Of a DNA stretch of 64,000 nt, positions 10,201 to 17,818 are shown in pieces. This DNA comes from Calothrix sp. FI2-JRJ7 (GTDB lineage: Bacteria; Cyanobacteriota; Cyanobacteriia; Cyanobacteriales; Nostocaceae). The notes under the pieces are model-generated. The model did no database searches and was not told where the DNA came from. It saw nothing but the letters and a program-made list of their open reading frames with translations. The position numbers and the translations under genes were made by a program. The stretch is taken from contig JAHHGX010000070.1 of assembly GCA_019359675.1 (NCBI GenBank), positions 142,178-206,177 on the forward strand, in the 5' to 3' direction. The first letter of the stretch is position 1, and every line of letters begins with the position of its first letter.

Positions 10201-10294
10201 AAGGTCTGATACATAAAATTACTAAAAATTTGCATGATTGAAATTTGATTTAATCGTGCATAAATTTTATATGGATTATTGAAAATTTTGTATT

Positions 10295-11242
10295 ATGAAT
10301 AAATGCATTGAATTTAGTATAGCTATTCCCACCTACAACGGCGAAAAATATTTATATGAGCTAATTAAAAAATTACAAAATCAATTAGATATAGAAAATA
10401 TTTCTTGGGAAATTATTATTGTAGACAACAATAGTACTGATAATACTGCAAAACTTATCCAAGAATATCAAGCAACATGGCGCCACCCCTTCCCATTAAA
10501 ATACTACCTAGAAACAAAACAAGGCGCCGCATACGCAAGACAACGTGCAGTAGAAGAAGCAAAAGGTAAATTTATTGGTTTTTTAGACGATGATAACTAC
10601 CCAGCACTTGACTGGGTGGCAGCAGCTTACAAATTTGCTCAACAAAACCCTAACGTAGGAGCATTTGGTAGTCAAATTCATGGTGACTTTGAAGTTGAAC
10701 CACCAGAGAACTTTGATAAAATAGCTTGTTTTTTAGCAATTAACCAACGAGGTTCACAACCACACCGTTATGAACCTAAAAAGAAAATGCTACCTCCCGG
10801 CGCCGGCTTAGTAGTTCGCAAACAAGCATGGTATGGAAGTGTTCCAAAACAATTGGTTTTAAACCATAAAGGTAGAGATTCCCTTTTAGCAAGTGAAGAT
10901 TTAGAAGCGGTGCTGCATATTCAACTAGCTGGCTGGGAAGTTTGGTATAACCCCGATATGCACATCTACCACCAAATACCAGCATGGAGACTGCAAAAAG
11001 AATATTTACTTCGTCTAATTCGTTGTATAGGTTTGAGTCGTCACCATATACGTATGCTGAGAACTCAACCGTTACTAAGACCTTTAGCAAGCTTCGGATA
11101 TATATTTAATGATTGCCGAAAAATTTTACTTTATCTTCTTAAATCTCCAAGTCGATTTAGTCAAGATTTAATTGCTTGCTGTGAAAGAGAATTTTTAATC
11201 AGTAGTTTAATTAGTCCTTTTTATCTTTTACTCAAAAAATAA
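10295..11242 (+). CDS. hpsE: Family 2 glycosyltransferase, HpsE-like
   Basis: A GT-A fold glycosyltransferase of 315 residues that should add a sugar to the hormogonium polysaccharide. The N-terminal FSIAIPTYNGEKYL and EIIIVDNNSTDNT are the nucleotide-sugar binding motifs, and FLDDDNYP (about residues 97-104) carries the metal-binding DxD-like acidic cluster. The C-terminal half has the GWEVWYNPDMHIYHQIP block shared by this group. No strong membrane helix is visible apart from hydrophobic patches near the end. It is followed after 14 bases by a close paralogue (hpsF). Matching hps order in Nostoc punctiforme supports the symbol, but hpsE and hpsF could be swapped. Confidence 0.78.
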   Translation: MNKCIEFSIAIPTYNGEKYLYELIKKLQNQLDIENISWEIIIVDNNSTDNTAKLIQEYQATWRHPFPLKYYLETKQGAAYARQRAVEEAKGKFIGFLDDDNYPALDWVAAAYKFAQQNPNVGAFGSQIHGDFEVEPPENFDKIACFLAINQRGSQPHRYEPKKKMLPPGAGLVVRKQAWYGSVPKQLVLNHKGRDSLLASEDLEAVLHIQLAGWEVWYNPDMHIYHQIPAWRLQKEYLLRLIRCIGLSRHHIRMLRTQPLLRPLASFGYIFNDCRKILLYLLKSPSRFSQDLIACCEREFLISSLISPFYLLLKK

Positions 11243-11256
11243 TTTTATTAAACGGT

Positions 11257-12225
11257 ATGACTAATTTAGATTTTACAGTCGCAATTCCTACATTCAATGG
11301 TGAAAAGCGTTTAACTCAACTATTAGAACACTTACATTCACAAATTGGACTTGAAAACATTCAATGGGAAATAATCATCGTTGATAATAACAGTAGTGAT
11401 AAAACTGCTGAATTAATCCATAATTTACAATCTAACTGGAATCATAATTATAAATTAAATTACTTTTTAGAAACAGAACAAGGCGCCGCTTTTGCGAGGT
11501 TACGTGCTGTCCGTGAAGCAAAAGGTCATATCATTGGCTTTTTAGATGACGATAACTTACCTGCACCCGACTGGATAAAACAAGCAATTAGCTTTGCTTC
11601 ATTACATCCACAAGCAGGCGCCTGGGGAGGGCAAATACATGGTAACTATGAAATAACTCCACCAGACAACTTCAAAAAAATCCAAAGCTTCTTAGCAATA
11701 AGAGAACGTGGAGAAATACCAAATCTATACGACCCAGTAAATTTAAGCCTTCCTCCTGCTGCGGCAATTGTTATTCGTAAACAAGCTTGGTGCGATAATG
11801 TTCCATTACGTCCTTCGCTAAGTGGAAAATTACCAGGGAAAATGCTACAGGGTGATGACTATGAACCATTACTTTATATACACAAAGCTGGTTGGGAAAT
11901 TTGGTATAACCCAACAATGCATACCTACCACCAAATACCGCACTGGCGCCTAGAAAAAGATTATTTAGTCAATTTAGCTCGTGGGTGTGGTTTGTGTATT
12001 TGTCAATTAAGGCTACTAAATGCTACTAAATGGCAAAAACCGTTAATTTATACCAAGATTTTTTTAGGGAATTTACGCCGAGTGTTGAAGCACTTGTTTG
12101 AAAACTTTGGAAAGTTCAAAACTGATACTGTTGCGCTTGTTGAGATGGAATTTTATGTAAGTAGCATGATGAGTCCATTTTATTCTTTCAAACGCTACTT
12201 ATCAAAATTAACGTCGGTTGGGTGA
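11257..12225 (+). CDS. hpsF: Family 2 glycosyltransferase, HpsF-like
   Basis: A 322-residue paralogue of the preceding gene, clearly a tandem duplicate: FTVAIPTFNGEKRL, EIIIVDNNSSDKT, GFLDDDNLPAPDW and GWEIWYNPTMHTYHQIPHW appear in the same order. It is only 14 bases after hpsE and probably co-transcribed with it. Its TGA stop lies inside the left arm of a small inverted repeat (12217-12283), so the last residues may have been altered by insertion of that repeat. The role is inferred to be sugar transfer during assembly of the secreted polysaccharide. Confidence 0.78.
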   Translation: MTNLDFTVAIPTFNGEKRLTQLLEHLHSQIGLENIQWEIIIVDNNSSDKTAELIHNLQSNWNHNYKLNYFLETEQGAAFARLRAVREAKGHIIGFLDDDNLPAPDWIKQAISFASLHPQAGAWGGQIHGNYEITPPDNFKKIQSFLAIRERGEIPNLYDPVNLSLPPAAAIVIRKQAWCDNVPLRPSLSGKLPGKMLQGDDYEPLLYIHKAGWEIWYNPTMHTYHQIPHWRLEKDYLVNLARGCGLCICQLRLLNATKWQKPLIYTKIFLGNLRRVLKHLFENFGKFKTDTVALVEMEFYVSSMMSPFYSFKRYLSKLTSVG

Positions 12226-12283
12226 AGCGTAGCGAGAACCCAAAAAATGGCTACAACTGTTGGGTTGCTTCGCTTAACCCAAC
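12217..12283. repeat. Inverted repeat at the hpsF stop codon
   Basis: Arms GTTGGGTGAAGCG (12217-12229) and CGCTTAACCCAAC (12271-12283) pair with one mismatch, with a nearly matching GAACCC/GGGTT inner pair. Related GGTTGGG...AACCCAAC elements begin at the stop codons of the genes ending at 19639 and 42452. It resembles the short palindromic repeats scattered in cyanobacterial intergenic DNA. Confidence 0.7.
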
Positions 12284-12319
12284 CTACAATTGTTACAATT
12301 ACTACTATTAAAATATTAT

Positions 12320-13297
12320 ATGCCACGTATTTCTGTTGTTATTCCTGCTTATAATAGTGAGAAAACCATTGTTAAAACAATTGATTCTGTTTTAAAACAG
12401 TCGTTTACCGATTTTGAACTAATTGTTATAAATGATGGCTCACAAGATAAAACCTTTGATATAGTCTCAAAAATTAATGACCCCCGTATAAAAATATTTA
12501 CGTATCCAAACGCAGGCGCCAATGTTAGCCGTAACCGTGGATTATCTATTGCTGAAGGAGAATTTATTAGTTTTCTAGATGCAGATGATATTTGGACACC
12601 AGATAAATTAGCTAGCCAACTTCAAGCTTTAGAGAATAACAGTAACGCAAAAGTCGCGTATAGCTGGACTGATAATATTGATGATAACGACAAATTTTTA
12701 CTTGCAGGAACTCATATTACAGCAAACGGTGATGTTTACGAACAATTATTAATAAGTGATTTTTTGGAAAATGGCTCTAATCCTTTAATATCTAAAGAAG
12801 CTATATTACAATTAAGCGGCTTTGATGAGTCGCTACCAGCAGCACAAGATTGGGATATGTGGTTACGTCTAGCTGATAAATACGATTTTGTTTGCGTACC
12901 TCAAGCTCAAGTATTATACCGAATTAGTGCAGATTCTCAATCTTCCAATTTTCATAGGCAAGAGAAAGTTTGTTTAGAAGTATTAACAAAAGCTTATAAA
13001 AAAAGACCTAATCTTAGTAAAAGTGTTATAAATCTTAGCCTTGCAACACTTTATAATTATCTTACATGTAGAGCATTATATCAACCCTACACTAAACAAA
13101 GAGGTCTATTTGCAGCATATTTTTTACTGAAAAATATTTTTTACGATGCTTCAAGAATAAAAAGACTTAAGTTAACGCTAAAAATAGTATTAAAAATTAC
13201 CATGATAATTTTCTTACCGTCCGCATGGTCAACAGTGCTGCTTACAAGCATTAAAGGCGCCAAGCTTGATAACAATAAACTAGAAGTAGCTAGTTAG
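12320..13297 (+). CDS. Family 2 glycosyltransferase in the hps cluster
   Basis: About 325 residues. MPRISVVIPAYNSEKTI at the start, ELIVINDGSQDKT, and FLDADDIWTPDKL (a DxD-type motif at about residues 85-97) define a GT2 enzyme of the general WcaA-like type, distinct from hpsE and hpsF. The AQDWDMWLRLADKY block (about 170-185) is typical of this subgroup. Hydrophobic stretches near the C-terminus suggest membrane association. The ATG at 12320 starts directly before the catalytic domain, so it is preferred over the TTG at 12290. It sits between hpsF and a broken HpsG-like gene and probably works in the same polysaccharide pathway. Confidence 0.78.
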   Translation: MPRISVVIPAYNSEKTIVKTIDSVLKQSFTDFELIVINDGSQDKTFDIVSKINDPRIKIFTYPNAGANVSRNRGLSIAEGEFISFLDADDIWTPDKLASQLQALENNSNAKVAYSWTDNIDDNDKFLLAGTHITANGDVYEQLLISDFLENGSNPLISKEAILQLSGFDESLPAAQDWDMWLRLADKYDFVCVPQAQVLYRISADSQSSNFHRQEKVCLEVLTKAYKKRPNLSKSVINLSLATLYNYLTCRALYQPYTKQRGLFAAYFLLKNIFYDASRIKRLKLTLKIVLKITMIIFLPSAWSTVLLTSIKGAKLDNNKLEVAS

Positions 13298-13360
13298 ATA
13301 AGAGCAAAGCTCTAACAGCAAAAACATATATATATAGCAGTCCTAAATCATTGGTAAAAT

Positions 13361-13420
13361 CCCTGCGGGAAAACCTCCGGTTTACGCGCGTTGCAGAGAC
13401 CGTATTAATTCGGTCTCTAC
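13361..13420. repeat. Palindromic repeat, GTAGAGAC family with CCTGCGGG segment
   Basis: The right part (13393-13420) is a 28-bp near-palindrome, CAGAGACCGTATTAATTCGG then TCTCTAC. The left part contains CCCTGCGGGAAAACCTCCGG, the same segment found inside the coding sequence at 44952-45003. This ties the two sites to one family of dispersed elements. Confidence 0.7.
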
Positions 13421-13567
13421 ATTTTGGCATTTTTGACAATTCATACGGGACAACTATAGATTATTGAGATGCTTCGTGAGCGCATGACATATAATATTTT
13501 CACATTCCATTTTAATGGAATTAGGCTATTAGCATGGGGATTTTCAATCCCATGCGGGTGTGAACGA

Positions 13568-14142
13568 AGCGAAAATCCATCTAAATGTGGCGCCTATGCT
13601 TTAAACCCATTACACCCTTTCTCGCTATCACCGAACGTGGTGATATTCCCTTACTGTACGAACCTAGTAAAAAAATGCTGCCTCCTTCAGCAGGTTTAGT
13701 TGTTCGTAAACAAGCATGGCAAGATATACCACAAAACCCAATCCTCACAGGTCGAGCCAACGGTAACATGCTTACTGGTGAAGATACTGAAATGCTTTCA
13801 TATATTCAAAAAGCCGGATGGGAAATTTGGTACAACCCTGCTATGGTAATTCAGCATCAAATCCCACACTGGCGCCTGCAAAAAGAATACTTAATTCCTT
13901 TCTTTCGCGGTATCGGTTTAAGTAGATACGTTACCCGAATGGTTAATATTAAACCACCATTAAGACCTTTTGCTTGTTTCGCTTATATGATTAATGATTT
14001 ACGCAAAATAATAACTCATTTCATTAAATACAGGCGCCGAGTTTTCACAGAATTAGTAGCTGCTTGTGAAATGCAGTTGTTTGTTAGTAGTTTGGTTAGT
14101 CCTTTTTATTTGTGGAAGAATGGCTACTTGCAACGGATATAA
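13568..14142 (+). pseudogene. Glycosyltransferase remnant, HpsE/F/G-like, catalytic N-terminus lost
   Basis: The open part (ATG at 13585, 185 residues) matches only the C-terminal half of HpsE/HpsF: FLAITERGDIP, KKMLPPSAGLVVRKQAW, GWEIWYNPAMVIQHQIPHWR and the end of the chain. The N-terminal nucleotide-sugar domain with its acidic DDDN cluster is absent, and the preceding DNA is repeat material. The first recognisable piece is GGCGCCTAT at 13589, which corresponds to the GA(W/F)G position of the family; it jumps from there straight to FLAITERG, so an internal segment is also deleted. It is probably the relic of a third GT of the hpsE-F-G array. It may still be translated but cannot be an active enzyme. 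Confidence 0.75.
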
Positions 14143-14247
14143 CGGATGTAACGGATGGTTTTTTGGGTTACCCGAAAGTCTTGCTAACTGACCGGAATGC
14201 ACCTTGAACTTATTGAGAATGACAAAGCTTATAATGCTTATTATTAC

Positions 14248-14273
14248 GTAGGGTGGGCAGTGCCCACTTTACC
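14248..14273. repeat. Short palindromic repeat GTGGGCAGTGCCCAC
   Basis: TAGGGTGGGCAGTGCCCACT is a perfect-core palindrome just upstream of a lone xisI gene. A related copy with GTGGGCAATGCCCACC lies at 47698-47722. Confidence 0.6.
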
Positions 14274-14310
14274 CAAGCCAATCATATGGTGCAAGATGTA
14301 AGAGCTAATT

Positions 14311-14616
14311 ATGGAAGTTCTTTCAGCCCACGCTGATATCCCAGAAGATAATCAGCAAATTCAAATTGTAACTGTTTTTGATACTCAGAGCGACCGTTAC
14401 CAACTATTGCGAATAGGCTGGAACGGGTCTAAACACATTTTCAATCCTATTCTTCATCTTGATATTATTGAAGACAAAGTTTGGATTCAACAAAATAAAA
14501 CAGATATTGAAATTGGTGAAGAATTAGCATTTGTAGGTATTCCAAAATCGAACATTGTTTTAGGACTAATACCACCTCATCTTAGAGCTTACAACCCAGA
14601 ATATTGTATTGTTTAA
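14311..14616 (+). CDS. xisI: XisI-like protein (solitary)
   Basis: 101 residues. The core RYQLLRIGWNG, HLDIIEDKVWIQQNKTDIEI and IVLGLIPPHLRAYN is the XisI family pattern (fdxN element excision controlling factor, now known to be widespread as XisH/XisI pairs in cyanobacteria unconnected to fdxN). No xisH gene precedes it, and an in-frame stop lies just upstream. The usual N-terminal dozen residues are missing; a short in-phase-like piece (MVQDVR at 14285) lies in another frame, so a small frameshift may have shortened it. It sits between two glycosyltransferase remnants. The biochemical role of XisI is unknown. Confidence 0.75.
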   Translation: MEVLSAHADIPEDNQQIQIVTVFDTQSDRYQLLRIGWNGSKHIFNPILHLDIIEDKVWIQQNKTDIEIGEELAFVGIPKSNIVLGLIPPHLRAYNPEYCIV

Positions 14617-14640
14617 CAAACACGCTTACACAGAATCAAT

Positions 14641-14773
14641 GTGCAGGCGCCACCCCTTCCCACTCAAGTACTGTCTCGAAACCCAACTCCCGGCGCCGCA
14701 CACGCACGTAAACAAGCATGGCAAAATTACCACAAAACCCAATCCTCACTGGTCGAGCCAACAGTAACATGCT
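14641..14773 (+). pseudogene. Second glycosyltransferase remnant with internal deletion
   Basis: This short piece first matches the hpsE DNA around 10479-10535 (CGCCACCCCTTCCCA..., GGCGCCGCA...ACGCA) and then, without a break, matches the hpsG-like remnant around 13704-13772 (CGTAAACAAGCATGGCA, CCACAAAACCCAATCCTCAC, GGTCGAGCCAAC). The two parts are about 100 codons apart in an intact enzyme. They are joined at the motif CGTAAACAAGCATGG, which suggests a deletion between short similar sequences. No open frame of useful length remains. Confidence 0.7.
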
Positions 14774-14916
14774 AAGGAGTGAACTTTTAAAGTAGGCTTG
14801 TTGCTGGAGTTTTACTGTAATTGGTGCGTCAACAAAGCACTTATTATCACTTATATATAGTATGTGTACATTCTATATTGGGCTATGATACAAGGGTCTG
14901 TGCTTAAACAACATCT

Positions 14917-15334
14917 ATGCCCGCAAAAGATATCTACCACAATGCTGTGAGATTTGCATACTTTCAAGGATGGCTGGCAGATTTTAAAAGATGATTATAC
15001 TCTGGAGTATGGAGGTGACCGTTTATACGTAGATATTGCAGCAGAAAAATCGATAACAGCAGAAAAGCAGGGTCGTAAAATTCTTGTAGAAGTTAAGAGT
15101 TTCTTGGGTCGCTCCTTTGTCAATGACTTAGAACAAGCTGTAGGTCAGTATGTTGTTTATCGAGATGTTTTGGTAGAAACAGCATTAGATTTTAAATTAT
15201 ATTTGGCGATTACACAGGGAACCTATAAAAGTAATTTTCAAAGAAAATTAGCCCAAATGATTATCAATCGCAATCAAGTTAAGCTGTTAATAGTTGATGC
15301 GGAAAGTGAGGTAATTGTACAATGGATAGATTAA
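14917..15334 (+). pseudogene. xisH: xisH with probable +1 frameshift near the N-terminus
   Basis: XisH proteins have a PD-(D/E)XK nuclease-like core. The canonical start MPAKDIYHNAVRFA is encoded from ATG 14917, but the remainder (KDGWQILKDDYTLEYGG onward, with VEVKSF as the catalytic-like E-x-K motif) is in the next frame. The shift falls in CTTTC at 14961-14965, where one base too many is present. The downstream frame is otherwise intact to the TAG-free end at 15334 and overlaps xisI by 13 bases, the normal arrangement. A TTG at 14954 could give a 126-residue product lacking the first residues, so residual function is possible. A sequencing error is the alternative. Confidence 0.75.
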
Positions 15335-15660
15335 AGCATCATCGAAAAATTGTCAAAGAAGTTTTGACAGAATACCATGAACTGAATGAAAAATCTGGTT
15401 CTACAACCGAAAGTGCTTTAGCCTTTGATGAGGTACACGACCAGTACCTTTTGCTGTTGATGGGTTGGCAGAAAGATGAGCGAATTAAAAGTGTGATGAT
15501 TCATATCCGTTTGAAGAATAACAAAATTTGGATTGAGGAAGATAGAACAGAGGATGGAGTAGCAACAGATTTGTTACAGAAGGAAATCGCAAGAGAGGAA
15601 ATTGTTTTAGCATTTCATCCACCTCATGTGAGACAATATACCGAGTTTGCTGTTGCGTAA
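15322..15660 (+). CDS. xisI: XisI-like protein
   Basis: 112 residues with complete family landmarks: an N-terminal helix (MDRLKHHRKIVKEVLTEYHE), the DQYLLLLMGWQ strand, KNNKIWIEEDRTEDGVATDL and the C-terminal IVLAFHPPHVRQYTEFAVA. The start overlaps the end of xisH by 13 bases, which implies translational coupling. XisH/XisI pairs are named after the fdxN element of Anabaena, but most copies, like this one, are not next to that element. The molecular role remains unclear; a DNA-processing or toxin-antitoxin-like pair has been considered. Confidence 0.85.
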   Translation: MDRLKHHRKIVKEVLTEYHELNEKSGSTTESALAFDEVHDQYLLLLMGWQKDERIKSVMIHIRLKNNKIWIEEDRTEDGVATDLLQKEIAREEIVLAFHPPHVRQYTEFAVA

Positions 15661-15819
15661 CCCAATCCGCTTAGGGTTGAAAACCCTAAGCTAATAGCGC
15701 GCATTCCGTTAAAACGAACTAAATAATATAATACGAGAATTGCGTTTATTTGCTTTTGATGGCGCCTGGACAAAAGCTATACTCAGAAACACGATTGTTT
15801 ATCTAACACAAATTGGCGG

Positions 15820-15847
15820 GTAGAGACGCGATTAATCGCGTCTCTAC
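15820..15847. repeat. 28-bp perfect palindrome, GTAGAGACGCG family
   Basis: GTAGAGACGCGATT followed by its reverse complement AATCGCGTCTCTAC. The same 28-base palindrome recurs at 49129-49156, and variants with compensating changes occur at 42529, 46976 and 58544. Confidence 0.85.
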
Positions 15848-15981
15848 GTGGTCTGGAATGACGTAAAATCGTGATGCTGAGGGGTCAGACCTACCATTCG
15901 CCAGCGGTATCCTTATTAAGGGGGGTTGGGGGGGATCAAATTCATATGAGTAATCATACTTAAAAAAATATCTGCTCCCTA

Positions 15982-16215
15982 GCAAATTCTGCACTGGCGC
16001 CTATAAAATGCAGATTTAATTCCGTTTTTTCGCGGTTTCGGTTTAATTTGGTACGTGATTAGAATAATTTGGTACAAGCCACAGTTATGACCTTTGCTTG
16101 TTTAGTTTGCATGACCCGTGATTCGCGTTTACAATTATCGGCTCATCTAGTTACTTTGAACGAGCTTATACGGAATTAGTAGTAGCTTCTAACATTTTAC
16201 TGTTTTTGCGATTGA
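15982..16215 (+). pseudogene. Third glycosyltransferase relic (C-terminal part)
   Basis: This stretch aligns by eye with 13855-14100 of the HpsG-like remnant: CACTGGCGCCT, TTAATTCC...TTTTCGCGGT.TCGGTTTAA, ACGTGATTAGAAT, ATGACCTTTGCTTGTTT and GCTTATACGGAATTAGTAG. Indels break every frame. It lies downstream of the xisH/xisI pair, while an N-terminal relic (14641-14773) lies upstream, so both could be halves of one GT gene interrupted by the xis-containing DNA. Confidence 0.65.
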
Positions 16216-16335
16216 TGGGTGCGTCTACTTGTGAATTTTGTTGTTCAGGTTTTTTCGCTACGTTGAGAAACCCGGTTTCTTTCGTTTGCGTTGAATATTT
16301 TTATGCTTAGTGTCGAAGAAACCGGGTTTCTTGGG

Positions 16336-16390
16336 TTATAGGGTGCATTTACCGCTTGTAAATTCTTTGAATGCATTTACCACCCTATAA
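16336..16390 (+). repeat. Inverted repeat ending on a start codon
   Basis: TTATAGGGTG (16336-16345) pairs with CACCCTATAA (16381-16390). The last A is the first base of the ATG of the pseudopilin gene. A direct repeat GCATTTACC lies inside each arm. If transcribed, the hairpin would occlude the translation start, so a regulatory effect is possible but unproven. Confidence 0.5.
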
Positions 16391-16920
16391 TGCGGAATAA
16401 ATATAGCTTTTCTACCAGTAGTGGTTTTACGTTACTGGAAACATTGGTTGTGGTTTTTATTATTGGTATATTAGCCGCAATTGCTGTTCCTAGTTGGCTG
16501 GGTTTTATTGAGGCTCGGCACCTTGGTGCTGCTAGTGACCAAGTATACTTGGCGTTACGTAATGCTCAAAGTCAAGCGATGAAGGATAAAGTTAAATATC
16601 AGGCGAGTTTTAAGGTTGAGGATGAAGTTGTCAAATGGGCTGTTCATCCTGTTAGTGTTAGTCCTGCACTAGCTCAATGGTATGAACTTGAGTCTGGTAT
16701 TGTGCTGGATACTGAGACTACAATGCAGATGCGCGATGGTGTGCGTAGAACCATATTTGATTTTCGAGGTACTGTAAATCCTCCTTTGGGTAGGGTTACG
16801 TTATCTACTAAGTATGGGGGCAAAATTAAGCGTTGTGTTTTTGTGTCTACTATTTTAGGCGCCATGCGTTCGGGGACTGAACATGATCAACCTGATGAAA
16901 ATGGTCGATATTGTTATTGA
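16390..16920 (+). CDS. Second HpsD-like pseudopilin (GspH/FimT type)
   Basis: 176 residues. A short leader (11 residues) is followed by GFTLLETLVVVFIIGILAA, the prepilin cleavage and helix motif. The next part, PSWLGFIEARHLGAASDQVY, and the C-terminal RCVFVSTILGAMRSG correspond to PSWLGFLERQRVNKASDALF and RCVFIDTLIGGMR in hpsD at 9383-10093, so the two are paralogues. The leader is much shorter than in hpsD. It follows a field of degraded glycosyltransferase pieces, which suggests that part of the hps cluster was duplicated and then eroded, leaving this gene intact. A repeat arm touches its start codon. Confidence 0.8.
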   Translation: MRNKYSFSTSSGFTLLETLVVVFIIGILAAIAVPSWLGFIEARHLGAASDQVYLALRNAQSQAMKDKVKYQASFKVEDEVVKWAVHPVSVSPALAQWYELESGIVLDTETTMQMRDGVRRTIFDFRGTVNPPLGRVTLSTKYGGKIKRCVFVSTILGAMRSGTEHDQPDENGRYCY

Positions 16921-16936
16921 TTGATGGCACGGGTTT

Positions 16937-16992
16937 GGGGGCGGGTTTAGTTATATCCTGATGAATATGAAGGATTTGGGTTAACCCGCCCC
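16937..16992. repeat. Inverted repeat GGGGCGGGTTTA, copy 1
   Basis: GGGGGCGGGTTTA (16937-16949) and GGGTTAACCCGCCCC (16978-16992) form an inverted repeat with a middle TATATCCTGATGAATATGAA. A second copy of the whole element, including the ATATCCT middle, lies at 21966-22025 before ftsY. Both sit just upstream of a start codon. Confidence 0.7.
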
Positions 16993-16998
16993 TACGAT

Positions 16999-17607
16999 AT
17001 GCATCATTTAATACTCTTTACTCGTTACCCTGAACCTAACCGGACTAAAACTCGTTTAATTCCTAAACTCGGTGCCGATGGTGCGGCAAATCTTCATCGT
17101 CAAATGACTGAGCATACTTTGTCTCAGGTTTTACCTCTAAATGTTTCTATGGAGGTGCGTTTTGCTGGTGGTAGTTTGGAGTTAATGCAGGCTTGGTTAG
17201 GTTCTGGTTTAGTATATCAGCCACAGGGTGAGGGTGATTTGGGTGAGCGTATGGCTCGCGCTTTTCATGATTCTTTTAAAGAAGGCGCCAAAACTAAAAC
17301 TCAAACTATTATCATCGGCAGTGATTGTCCTGGTATTGATGCACAAATTTTAACTACGGCGTTTGCACATCTCAACGATGTTGATTTGGTGCTAGGCCCA
17401 GCTTTGGATGGAGGCTATTATTTAATCGGGTTACGCCGTTTAATTCCTGATTTATTCAAAAATATCAATTGGGGAACCTCTGAAGTGTTACAGCAGACTA
17501 TAAATGTTGCACATACTTTAGGGCTATCTTTTGAATGCTTGGCGCCACTTGCTGATGTTGACCGTCCCGAAGACCTGGAGGTGTGGCATAATTTGCAACA
17601 GAATTAA
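16999..17607 (+). CDS. TIGR04282/DUF2064 family glycosyltransferase (arsenosugar-type)
   Basis: 202 residues, GT-A-like nucleotidyl/glycosyl transferase of the DUF2064 family. Motifs seen: LILFTRYPEPNRTKTRL (phosphate-binding N-terminus), GSDCPGIDAQIL (metal site), LVLGPALDGGYYLIGLRR and the terminal LADVDRPEDLEVW. Family members are named for arsenosugar biosynthesis because they often pair with the radical SAM protein ArsS, which is not visible here. Its actual substrate in this organism is therefore open. It starts seven bases after an inverted repeat and ends before the HpsJ-like gene. Confidence 0.85.
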   Translation: MHHLILFTRYPEPNRTKTRLIPKLGADGAANLHRQMTEHTLSQVLPLNVSMEVRFAGGSLELMQAWLGSGLVYQPQGEGDLGERMARAFHDSFKEGAKTKTQTIIIGSDCPGIDAQILTTAFAHLNDVDLVLGPALDGGYYLIGLRRLIPDLFKNINWGTSEVLQQTINVAHTLGLSFECLAPLADVDRPEDLEVWHNLQQN

Positions 17608-17818
17608 CCAGATTATAAGGTATATTTTAATACCATTACTTTTCTGAAGACACTGTGAAAAGTAGGTGCTAGCGTGGTGTAGTTCTGAAAAATGAAGTAA
17701 AAAATTATTACTATCTATAAATTGTTGTCGTAAACGTAAAGAACAGATAAGGTTATGGGAACCATATTCCAGTAACTTTAAGTAATAACAATCACTTGTA
17801 CTACAAAAACTAGAACGT

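Larger units (their letters stand above)
15661..16389. other. Degenerate intergenic region between xisI and the second pseudopilin
   Basis: The 730 bases carry no intact gene. They hold a 28-bp palindrome (15820-15847), a glycosyltransferase relic (15982-16215), two GAAACCCGG-type repeats (about 16267-16285 and 16310-16333) and an inverted repeat reaching the start codon at 16390. Confidence 0.6.

Noticed and set aside
13469..13699. 76-residue plus-strand frame before the GT relic
   Set aside because: It covers repeat-rich DNA and the frame-shifted start of the relic; no protein motif is recognisable.
14917..15334. Programmed frameshifting in xisH
   Set aside because: There is no classical slippery heptamer with a following structure at 14961-14965, only a short T-run; a simple indel or sequencing error is more economical.
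15322..15660. An fdxN element next to the xis genes
   Set aside because: No fdxN sequence, recombinase gene xisF or direct-repeat attachment site is visible; xisH/xisI genes are common outside that element.
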